Positions 1 through 7,814 of a stretch of DNA of 11,418 bases are shown in pieces. The position numbers and the translations under genes were made by a program. Source of the DNA: Euperipatoides rowelli (taxonomy: Eukaryota; Onychophora; Udeonychophora; Euonychophora; Peripatopsidae). The stretch is from the NCBI GenBank assembly GCA_003024985.2, contig PXIH01S0014297.1; one strand, written 5' to 3'. Position 1 is the first letter of the stretch; each line of letters begins with the position of its first letter. Below the pieces are notes generated by a model. It ran no database searches. It worked only from the letters and a program-made list of their open reading frames with translations, and was not told where the DNA came from.

Positions 1-30
1 TGTTTATGTAGGTAATCAACTTACAAATAT

Positions 31-36
31 TTTATT
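31..36 (-). promoter_or_regulatory. candidate poly(A) signal AATAAA, minus strand
   Basis: The plus strand reads TTTATT here, which is AATAAA on the minus strand. It lies about 310 nt downstream of the stop codon of the minus-strand open frame at 343-573 and is the only such hexamer I found in that interval. It would suit a terminal exon with an AT-rich 3' UTR. In DNA this AT-rich the hexamer is common by chance, so it supports the exon call only weakly. Confidence 0.25.
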
Positions 37-342
37 GACATACAATGCAATTAATATTTAATGTTTACCTGAAATTTTTAACAATCTTTCTGCCTATCCT
101 GATAAGAAAATCAGTTTCCCAGAATTAGAGCTACAATAAAAACTTTAATCTTGAGAGTTACTATCAGTAGTCTACAATTCCATCTTTTACTATCTTCGTA
201 ACAAACCTTTACCTTAAAATAAAAATAATCTGTAGGAAAATATTGTAACTTTTTAAAAACAAACATTTGCTTTACATTCAAATAAAATCCATATAATAAT
301 TCAAACCAAAGGATACATTCTACTTTCCCAATACTTCATCTT

Positions 343-573
343 CTACTGCATCCAACGTTGTTTCTGTGGGGCCAGCCATGTTTTTCTAAAATATATCACT
401 GCATGTCTCACGAGAACTCCATCCCCATACCAGTCATGAGAGCTGGCTGGCCTGGTAGAGATGTCGAGGTCATGTGATCTAGCAGCCAATATTTGAGCAA
501 TCTTTGCTGGGTTTTCCCTGCAAGGGTATATAAGGTCACTCATTGCCTTCTTCTTGTCTTGATTAATTATCAA
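343..573 (-). CDS. candidate coding exon, unrecognised product
   Basis: I do not recognise this product. The minus strand is open for 76 codons and ends in TAG at 343-345. An internal ATG at 541-543 would give a 66-residue reading beginning MSDLIYPC. The GC content is near 50 percent (about 53 percent over 421-480), against roughly 25-30 percent in the flanks, and the composition is protein-like, with the stretch ARSHDLDISTRPASSHDWYG followed by a Trp/Arg-rich end. A plausible splice acceptor (pyrimidine-rich, ending TTGCAG on the minus strand) sits just right of 517, so the real object may be a terminal exon covering 343-517. The AATAAA at 31-36 would then close a 3' UTR. An old transposon fragment or chance opening is the alternative. 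No partner exon could be established in the window. Confidence 0.3.
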   Translation of the reverse strand: MIINQDKKKAMSDLIYPCRENPAKIAQILAARSHDLDISTRPASSHDWYGDGVLVRHAVIYFRKTWLAPQKQRWMQ

Positions 574-1730
574 GAGCTATACTTGCTCCCATGATCGGGC
601 GTCAGCCTGTCTTTTCCTATTGCTGTGGAAAGGACCAGGCACTGCTAGTACCAATAGTCCGATAATGAAAAGTTCCAGTTATGACACAGTGTTGACAATC
701 AACAATTTATTTCAACCACAGTATGATGATCTAATGGTTTGAATGTCAGAAAGATATTATCAAAGAACAAAACCAATATGATGTAGGCCTATGCTAAAGT
801 TTTTTTAATCAATGTGTTTTCCCAACCTCACGAATGGTGTTTCCTGAGATGCCCTACCTAGTACCTCTCATTCATCCACAGCAAGGTTAAATACACTAAG
901 TAAAGTAAATTATTTGGACTTTAGTTTTTTTTTTTGATTGAATAAATTTATAGGACTTTTATTAAATTTAAATAGCTAAGGCTGAAGAATTTTTAAAATG
1001 TATGTACTTGTTTTGCTATAAAAGCTGATTTCCATGTAATTAATTCTTTAATAATTTTTATTTATGATTACTGTAAATTTCAAATTTCTATGTTTATTAA
1101 AATTAATATGATTTTCTAAATTTAAATCCTTCAGTGCCAGAGTGAAATTTTCTTACAATGTGGGTATTCTCTTAGATTTATTTAATTGCCTAAACTAGTT
1201 TTTTTTATTTTTTTTAAAGTCATGTGTTAATTGAGAGTAGGAGCTTGAGACGGGAGGTGTAGTTATCAAACCCTTTTGATAATGAAATAGCGAGTAGTTT
1301 AAAAACTAATTTTTGTCTATCTGACCTTCCTTATTCCCTTGTTGTGTTTGTTGAATGTTAACTTTTATTAAAGCTAGATTCCCATTTTTTTAGTTAGTGT
1401 CTATCTTCTCTATTTTTAAATAATGTGGGCATTTCCATTATAATTTATTTTTATTTTTATTAAAACCACACATTTTATATACATCGATAATAATTGTCAA
1501 TCAGTAATTTTTCTGACTGAAAATACAGACCAAGTTTTCCTTATCCTTACCATACAATTATCACAAGTATATTGAAATAACAGAATCATAAAAACACAAA
1601 ACATATCAATAACAATATTTCCCTATTTATTCTTCCTCTGGCATCCCATCACCCCCAAATATTTTCTCCCTTGTTTTTAACCATTCTACAACCATATCTT
1701 CTATTTCTTTTGTTCATTCGTCGCAATAAT
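574..1730. other. AT-rich intergenic stretch, no gene seen
   Basis: No open frame with protein-like composition appears here. The sequence consists of A/T-rich runs with many short T tracts. The plus strand is pyrimidine-rich just upstream of 1731, which fits a 5' UTR or an upstream intron for the gene that follows. No TATA-like or initiator element stands out from the background. Confidence 0.5.
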
Positions 1731-2800
1731 ATGAAAGCCATCAATGCTAATTTGATCGGAGATGTAGAACCCCTGAATATTATTTCCAATGGGGATATGG
1801 AGGCTATGGTGACCGAAGAAATAAATGGACTATTTGCAACACTTATCCACCGCAGCCCGGAAAAATATAAGTTACAGCAATAATTAGCTGTCAAGAAAAA
1901 GGAACTTGGTATGTACAAAACTTAAAATATTTTTTTCTAAAATCACTATTTTATTTTTTCTAAATCTTTTTTTTTCTGCTTTATTTTTTCTCAAACTATT
2001 TTTATTTTTTTCAAACTATTCATGACTTTTTTTTCTGTTTTTTTTTTTTAGAAAGTTATACCATAACTAAAGAAGTACCGGAGATTATTACTATCCCTGA
2101 ATCCCCACCACTATCGCCGGTCATACGTTTAAAAGCCGATAAACTTGAAATACCATTCCAATCTAAATGTCATGAAAAAGGCTGTGAAGAATTAGTACCC
2201 ATCGAATATGATTATAATTATTATCCTAAATTTACATTTTATTGCCAGAAATATAAAAGATGTGGATATTTTGCTTGTTCTAATTTTGTTACGGAAAATT
2301 CTATTTATTGTACTATACCCGGACATAACTATGTTGGATTCGCACAGAGAATGCCATCACCGTACTACGATGGTACGGATGAAGTATTATTCCCAACACT
2401 GATTACTACAACACCACCTGCAACTTCAACATCAAGTTCAACCCCAAATCAAGTCATACCTATCCCGAATGAAGTTTTAAGTACACCCGCTAATCAAGCT
2501 ATTCCTATCCAATCAAAGCCATCTAAAATTAAGAAGAAAATAAGTTATGTATTCAAATGTTTTAAACGTTCCTGTAATGAAGCTGAAATTGAAAGCACAT
2601 ATTTCTGCGAGGATCATTATCCATGTAACCAGTTAAGCCACCCTGAATTATTTAACAAATATTACGGCATCAACAAACCCATCAAGCGGCAAAAAAAATA
2701 TATACTCCGTCAACTAAACCGAAAAAAGCCAAATCTAAAAGTAAGAAACCTAGCTTTAAAACCAAGAAACATAAAAAGTAAAAACCCCTCGAGCAATTAA
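1731..2800 (+). pseudogene. two-exon gene for a Cys-rich, putative zinc-binding protein; carries an in-frame stop
   Basis: I do not recognise the family. Exon 1 (1731-1908, start MKAINANL) and exon 2 (2052-2800) join in frame through a split GAA codon, giving about 308 codons. Exon 2 is open for almost 250 codons but has no in-frame ATG before 2351, so the splice is needed. After an acidic and coiled N-terminus come C99-x4-C104-x19-C124-x5-C130, then C130-x4-C135-x10-C146-x4-H151. A Pro/Thr/Ser linker (about 161-225) with two NQ[VA]IPI repeats follows, then C229-x4-C234-x10-C245-x2-H248-x2-C251 and a strongly basic tail (about 268-308). The spacing suggests zinc modules, and the tail could bind nucleic acid or act as a nuclear signal; both points are inference. 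Defects: TAA at codon 51 (1881-1883) sits in a Gln/Lys-rich helix where Gln would fit, and an A8 run at 2691-2698 may shift the C-terminal frame. A missing upstream exon cannot be excluded. Confidence 0.55.
1909..2051 (+). other. spliceosomal intron of the Cys-rich gene
   Basis: The donor is GTATGT directly after CTTG at 1908. The acceptor is a long T-rich tract ending in TTTTTTTTTAG at 2051. The 143-nt interval is strongly pyrimidine-rich on the plus strand, with repeated TTTTTTCT-like words. Removing it joins the exons in phase 1 and continues the same protein frame. A donor at 1871, upstream of the TAA, was tested and gives an immediate stop in exon 2. The intron also argues that this copy is not a processed retrocopy. 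Confidence 0.65.
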
Positions 2801-2982
2801 GAATCAAGATATAATTTTCAACAAATCATAGAGCTGATATAGACTATATAACCTCTACATTATTTTAATCTCATTCTTTTTTGTTGCTGCTGTCTGCTTG
2901 ATCATACTTTTTTACAAGACCTGATTTTTTCAAAAATATCATGATTATTTCAAATAGTAATATACGTTATGTACCTTAAACT

Positions 2983-4145
2983 ATGGAAAATAAACTTTTG
3001 AAGAAGAATACTTTAGAAAAATTCAGAGACAAAGTAACAGAAGTGAGTAATTTTCGACCGATTGCACTTATAAATCAAGATGTAAAAAATATTGAAAAGA
3101 ATAACAAGAGATATAGATGAGCTGTTACCAAAGAATGTATATGGGGTGAAGAACCGGCCAATTCAACAAGCATTGATTAATTATCATTTGGCTTTTAATA
3201 TGTATAATAAGAAATCTAGAGATGAGGTAATACTTTATAGAATAGATATGTAAAAAGCATTTGATCTTACTAATATGAAATATCTAGAATATTTGGTCTA
3301 TAAATATCTTGGGAAAAATAAAACAACAAGGCTAGTAGTGTAGCTTTTTTAAATAATAAGATGCTTGCAGAATTTGTCTGGTTGGAGAATTCATTATTAC
3401 AGGGATCTCCCCTGTCAATATATTCATTGTATTTAATTGAATTAATTAGAAAAGTTGAATCAGAATTAAAGGGGTATATTTTGTGGGGAAAATCCAGCAG
3501 TTGAAAACTATTTCGTATATAGACGATTTGTCGTTTTTCCTTAGTAGCAAAACATAATTAAATATTGTTTGTCAGATTTTCAAAGAGTTTCAACAAATGA
3601 CAGGATCAAGGATAAGTGAGAAAAAATCATTTGTTTATAATATTCGGGAAGCAAAATAATGAACTTTAAAAATACTGGAACCCATTTTGGGAAAATTTTA
3701 TGGTTGTCTTTTCCTATAGTTGACCAAAGGTTTATTCAGAGAACAGTCTTGATGAATCAAATGGATCATATTCAGGCAAAGTTGAAGAGAATAAGTGCCG
3801 CAACGAGGGAGTGGATAGAAAGAGTTAATTTGATTAATGCCTTGATAATCCCGAAATTTACATATTACTTGCCATTTACAGTTTTAAATAGTCTCTTTAT
3901 GAAAATGATTAATAGAAAATTCTCACATACAGTGTTTGGAAAGTACAAAAGTATGAGTATCCGCAGGGCATGTTACCTGCAGAACAGAGGAAGTCTTGGA
4001 CTAATAGATCTAAAGGTATTAAATATAGTTGTGATTGCAAACATGATTTCGAAAGTGATACTAAGGTCAGAGGTATTAAGAAAAATAATGGTTTTCACTA
4101 GTGACCTTGATGAGCATGGAAAGTATGTGCTGAGGAAACTGAAAT
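2983..4145 (+). pseudogene. LINE ORF2 fragment: reverse transcriptase domain and start of C-terminal region, decayed
   Basis: This is the reverse-transcriptase part of a non-LTR retrotransposon, the enzyme that copies element RNA into DNA at the target site. Motifs occur in family order across three shifting frames: NFRPIAL at 3049-3069, DM-stop-KAFD at 3245-3265 (the block with the first catalytic Asp), LLQGSPLS at 3394-3417, the catalytic box as YIDD at 3516-3527 (usually YADD), and GSRISEKKS at 3603-3629. A thumb-like region with REWIERVNLINALIIPKF and GSLGLIDL follows and is open from 3659. TAA at 3251-3253 and several frameshifts make it inactive. The motif style fits the L1/Tx1-like group, but clade assignment needs an alignment. 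The endonuclease domain is absent here, so the copy is 5' truncated or was split. Reading continues from the second copy of the 159-nt repeat at 5416. Confidence 0.87.
3987..4145 (+). repeat. 159-nt perfect direct repeat, copy A
   Basis: Every base from GAGGAAGTCTTGG to GAGGAAACTGAAAT recurs at 5257-5415, at an offset of 1270. It encodes the LINE segment from GSLGLIDL to GKYVLRKLK. Copy A is followed immediately by N at 4146 and then by unrelated sequence. Confidence 0.95.
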
Positions 4146-4146
4146 N

Positions 4147-4954
4147 TAAATAAAGTTAATCCAAAATGTCTTATTGAATTTTTTGTCAATTTGATTTAAT
4201 CAATTCCATAGTATTTTTTTTTTAAATCATTCAGTTGAAAAAGATAGAATATTCCAAATAAGATAAAGAATGATAAATGGAATTATTTTATTTATTTATT
4301 AAATGCTAGGATCTTCATTGGAGACTTGTTCTAGTTTCAGCAGGTATACAGAGGGGGGGGGGAGAGATACAAATATATTCATTCCAGGCCAAAAAAAAAT
4401 AGAAATTTTTGTGTCCTCCAATTGCAGTACCGGTATACACATGCTTAATATATCCCTGTTTCTTCTTCTTCTCTTTCCCCATGTAAAGCTAAAGTATAAA
4501 TTTGAATAAACAAATATTGTTTAATGAATTATTTTAGGAATAAAACAGTCAGATTTTATTCTTTAAAACAAAACATTTTTTCCTAGAGGTTTACTGAAAA
4601 AGTGATACGTTTTCATCGTGTTTAGTAAACACAAATTTGATATGTGAAATTGTACTTAAACTTGAATACTTTGTTTGTTCTTGTTTGTAAGCCTTACATA
4701 AACTTGCTTGACTATCTTTGCAAGGACCACTTTGTGTAATTTACTGTATTTTGACTTTTAAATAGGCATGAGCTAAACAGAAAATTCCTACTCGACCTAA
4801 AAAGTCTTAAAATTATAGAATATTTAAAACCAAATTGTGTGCAGCCTTATAAGAAATCTGTGAAGTTACATGTGGTCTTCCAATACCAAAAGGTTCATCA
4901 TCTCTGGTTTTAAGAATTTTCTCGGTTACTAGTTGACCAAGATTTTCATGCACT
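4147..4954. other. AT-rich stretch between the LINE halves, no gene seen
   Basis: This is not LINE coding sequence and interrupts the element. It contains simple-sequence patches (a TTTA run near 4290, a G run near 4352-4361, an A run near 4391) and no open frame with protein-like composition. The 68-codon plus-strand opening at 4303-4509 reads through simple sequence and is not a credible gene. Confidence 0.5.
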
Positions 4955-5256
4955 CAGTGCCGGATTAAGACACTTGGGGGCCTGTAGGCTAATTACTTTT
5001 TTGGGGGCCCTTTTAAAACCAAATTATAAATAATAGAAAACATCGTTGCTGGTTTTCTTTCTTCTCCATGGGGACATGGGTAGAGGGGATTTACACTTAG
5101 GCCCTTACAGGGTCCAGGAGAAAAGCCTTGGTGGGAAGGGGGGTATGGGGGGCATCACCCCCCAGAAGTTTTTGATATTTAGCAAAACAAGAGACCCTAG
5201 AAATCATTAAAATTATAGTACAATTTAAAAAAAAATCAAATCGAATATTTTTGTAC
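4955..5256 (+). mobile_element. partial hAT-like nonautonomous element, left end only
   Basis: It starts with CAGTGCCGGATTAAGAC, close to the CAGTGCCGGATCTAG terminus of the complete MITE at 7147. The body contains G-rich blocks typical of these elements and a perfect hairpin at 5147-5163 (six G, five-base loop, six C). No matching right terminus or 8-bp target duplication of CATGCACT (4947-4954) is present. The sequence stops abruptly at 5256 against copy B of the LINE repeat, so it is truncated or rearranged. It has no coding capacity. Confidence 0.45.
5222..5256 (+). repeat. 35-nt repeat, copy 1
   Basis: The 35 bases from AATTTAAAAAAAAATC to ATATTTTTGTAC are identical to 7512-7546. This copy ends exactly at the junction with the 159-nt LINE repeat at 5257. 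The flanks of the two copies differ. Confidence 0.85.
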
Positions 5257-5415
5257 GAGGAAGTCTTGGACTAATAGATCTAAAGGTATTAAATATAGTT
5301 GTGATTGCAAACATGATTTCGAAAGTGATACTAAGGTCAGAGGTATTAAGAAAAATAATGGTTTTCACTAGTGACCTTGATGAGCATGGAAAGTATGTGC
5401 TGAGGAAACTGAAAT
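5257..5415 (+). repeat. 159-nt perfect direct repeat, copy B
   Basis: Identical to 3987-4145. Unlike copy A, it continues directly into further LINE coding sequence (KEMKRSFSVRHFLLVK in one frame), so this copy lies in the original LINE context on its right side, and copy A does so on its left side. Confidence 0.95.
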
Positions 5416-6000
5416 ATTAAAAGGAAATGAAAAGAAGCTTCAGTGTAAGACACTTTTTATTAGTAAAATAAGGGAATCAGAGTAATGAGTAAGATGGTCA
5501 ATTTTAAAAGTTTGAAATATTTAAAGCTAAGGGACAATTTGGCAACATTCTCATACAGATATATGTTGAAAATCATTCCTACAATGGAAAGAATGCAAAG
5601 GACGGGAATATTAAAAACTCAGCAAACGATGTGTTTTTTTTTTGTTGTGGATGGTCTGAGACGTTTGAGCACTAACCTGGAGTGTCAAGTTATTCAACTG
5701 GTATTAGTAAAATACTGGTCGTTTCTAAAAAGTAGATATAGTATCTCGTCGTTTTTAAGGATGGGAAAAATCCAATTGTTACCCAGAAAGATTAAGAAAT
5801 ATTGTATTGTGATACTGTTTTCAATCTGGAAGCAAAGGTGTATAATTTGTTTTGAACAAGTACAGATTACAGAAATGGGACTTAGAGAAGTTAATTAACA
5901 ATGAGTTGATAAAGATTAAAGAGTTACCAAATAGATGTTTGGTACTTGGAGGATACAGCACTGAATAGATTGTGGGATCACCAATTGTTCTCTGTTGCAG
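5257..6000 (+). pseudogene. LINE ORF2 C-terminal fragment, decayed
   Basis: This continues the LINE from the region shared with 3987-4145 to the probable end of ORF2. A Cys-containing stretch FFCCGWSETFEH at 5637-5672 shifts frame into ECQVIQLVLVKYW from 5680. Together these match the C-x-x-C...ET..H...C arrangement common at the C-termini of L1-like ORF2 proteins. Further on, NKYRLQKWDLEKLINNELIK is readable in a third frame from 5855. At least three frame changes and several stops show that it is inactive. The open frame at 5485-5898 is a mosaic of true and shifted segments and not a separate gene. The right edge of about 6000 is approximate, because the 3' UTR has no recognisable protein signal. 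Confidence 0.75.
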
Positions 6001-6185
6001 CAGACTTATAATTTTGGATCAAAGTAAGTAACAAATGAAAATGAACATTAAAAATTCTGAACATTTATTTTTATCAGTATGGTTATTCTAATGGCAAGTT
6101 GTCTAGTTATATTTTTTTTAGTGGGGTTTTCCCCTGTGAGAAAACTTTGTTGTAGTTCTGTATTAGGCTAATTTATTTTTTAATT

Positions 6186-6201
6186 AAAAAAAAAAAAAAA
6201 A
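6186..6201 (+). other. A16 run, possible 3' end of the LINE
   Basis: A run of 16 A lies about 190 nt after the last readable LINE codons, on the correct strand for an A-rich retrotransposon tail. I could not identify a target-site duplication, because the left edge of the LINE is not defined. Simple homopolymer expansion is equally possible in this AT-rich region. Confidence 0.3.
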
Positions 6202-7138
6202 TATTTGAGGAAATCATTCTTTTGGCAGAGTTTCTCACTCAACCTAATTCTTACCAGCAGAACTTCCTTTTCAAATTTATTGAAATCGGTTAATTTTGAT
6301 TTTCATTAAAAGTTATCATGTGAAGTTGAGAAAACTTGAGAATACACGCAGTCAAAAATAAATCTAGCCTACTCATAAAAATCTAATAATAGATCTACTG
6401 AGCTCCCCCATTGAGATTTGTATGATCAATAATCTCACATTGTCACCTAATCCTAACTCTGATTAATTACTCACAACACGAACATATCCATTAGGCTACA
6501 ACAAAGTTATAATAAACTTTTCATTATTATTGTTTTAACTTTTTTTATCTGAATTGCGACATTGATTTATTATATTTTAATTTTGCTTAAAACCTATATT
6601 TTTAAGTTACTTATTTTATAAACATTTCAAGAGCTCCAGATTTATTTTTCTTATACTTTTTTTAATATATTCAGCTTCAGTCAACATTTTATTTATGATA
6701 GTTTTAAGATTAATCCTGTCTAGCTTCAGCTGTCCGGTACATTAAATGCAATGTTTATAACTGTCAAAATATTTTCATTGATGTATGGTAAAGAAAAGAA
6801 AATAAGCACTTTTTATACTTCTTATTTAATTCTTTGTAATCCTTTTTTATTCTAGTTTAAAATTAATAATAATAAAAAATAATGTTTTTGCACCACTTGA
6901 AAACTATAAACTGACCAAGCAGTCATGTTTTTTTTTTTTTAAATTGGATTTCACTCAACTATTCCTTTTTTGTTTTAAAACATACCAAAGTGTTTCAATT
7001 TTTACTTGCTGAATTGTACTGGGTGCTCCTGACGGTTTCATTGCAATGTGTGTATTCTGAGTTTTTTCGATACATTTCTGACCACTTTTGAATCACTGGT
7101 AACTTCTCGGTTCTCACTTTTTACGAGGACTACTCCAT
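6202..7138. other. AT-rich stretch, no gene seen
   Basis: No open frame of credible length or composition occurs on either strand, and I saw no terminal repeats. The sequence holds many short A and T tracts, including a T run near 6928-6940. Confidence 0.5.
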
Positions 7139-7146
7139 AACCATTT

Positions 7147-7258
7147 CAGTGCCGGATCTAGGGGNCTTATCAAAATATTTTGTTTGGAAAAACGCAGAAA
7201 TTAGGGGCGTCAGAAGCCAACTTTGCCCCCCCAAAAAAAATTTCTAGATCCACCACTG
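7147..7258. mobile_element. 112-bp hAT-type MITE with intact termini and target duplication
   Basis: The left end CAGTGCCGGATCTAG (7147-7161) and right end CTAGATCCACCACTG (7244-7258) are inverted repeats matching at 13 of 15 positions. The element is flanked by a perfect 8-bp direct repeat AACCATTT at 7139-7146 and 7259-7266. CAGTG termini and an 8-bp target duplication are hallmarks of the hAT superfamily. The element is too short to encode a transposase and would have depended on one supplied elsewhere. An N at 7165 lies in its left G-run. The exact target duplication suggests fairly recent insertion. The plus-strand opening at 7180-7365 runs through it and is not a gene. Confidence 0.88.
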
Positions 7259-7266
7259 AACCATTT

Positions 7267-7762
7267 AACCCCTTCCAACACACACACACACTTCTTAGAA
7301 ATTTTGAGTTGAAACTAACCCCTGCAATTTGGACTTCAATCAAACTAATCGGTTACATTTTTTAAAGTCAACCAAACTGAATGATATAGCTAGGGGTGTC
7401 ACCCAAATAGGGTTTTCTCACCTTACCTCCAATTTTGGCTGAAAGTACCAAAGTTGGAAAAGTTGGCAGTAGGAAAAAATCCAGTTGAAGGAGAAGAAAA
7501 AATTGTTGGTAAATTTAAAAAAAAATCAAATCGAATATTTTTGTACTGGATGGAAATTTTAAAAATAATGACTTGGTAAATTTAACATTTTGACAAACTA
7601 ACAGATGTAAGATGCAGGGACCCGGTTATGAGAGCCTAGAAATGGTACTCAATTAGTGACATTTTAGTCACATGATCAAAATGAATAGCAGCCTTATTTA
7701 TTTTGCTTTGACAGTCCTAACCTTACTGTAACTCTGAACCCTAAATCCAACTATGTAAGTAG
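7267..7762. other. noncoding stretch with small repeats, no gene seen
   Basis: It contains a short CA dinucleotide run (7279-7291), a GGGTG-T-CACCC hairpin near 7394-7404, copy 2 of a 35-nt repeat at 7512-7546, and a CCTAAC-like degenerate stretch near 7716-7750. These look like worn transposon sequence, and I could not define an element boundary. Confidence 0.5.
7512..7546 (+). repeat. 35-nt repeat, copy 2
   Basis: Identical to 5222-5256, in the same orientation and with different flanks. The non-A part (TCAAATCGAATATTTTTGTAC) is too specific to be a coincidence of base composition, so both copies probably belong to one dispersed repeat family. Confidence 0.85.
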
Positions 7763-7814
7763 ATGAAAAAAAAAGGGGGGGGGGGTTCTAGGACACTTCC
7801 GGTTTGGCCACTTC
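7763..7814 (+). repeat. left inverted repeat of the composite element
   Basis: It reads ATG, an A run, a G run, TTCTAGGACACTTCCGG and then TTTGGCCACTTC. The right copy at 9580-9630 is its reverse complement, apart from shorter A and G runs (9 and 11 here, 5 and 6 there) and a 5-8 nt insertion between the CCGG and TTTGGCC blocks. Confidence 0.88.

Noticed and set aside
1627-1716. Minus-strand 28-codon stretch reading TKEIEDMVVEWLKTREKIF, ending in TAA
   Set aside because: It looks protein-like, but it is only the purine-rich complement of a pyrimidine tract. It has no acceptor AG at its left border and no ATG context, so it is too short to support.
1881-1883. Alternative genetic code with TAA as Gln (ciliate-like)
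   Set aside because: Gln would fit here, but in the LINE RT a TAA at 3251-3253 replaces a residue where Gln is not the family norm, and one codon cannot support a code change.
1649-1918. 89-codon minus-strand open frame over exon 1
   Set aside because: It is antisense to exon 1 of the spliced gene, and its composition follows from the reverse complement of that coding sequence and of the pyrimidine-rich upstream stretch.
2989-2994. AATAAA as poly(A) signal of the Cys-rich gene
   Set aside because: It lies within sequence that already reads as LINE coding (frame open from 2983 into NFRPIAL), so it is probably coincidental.
4303-4509. 68-codon plus-strand open frame
   Set aside because: It runs through a G run, an A run and other simple sequence; the codons show no protein-like pattern.
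7180-7365. 61-codon plus-strand open frame
   Set aside because: It overlaps the MITE, its right target duplication and a CA repeat, so it is read-through of noncoding sequence.
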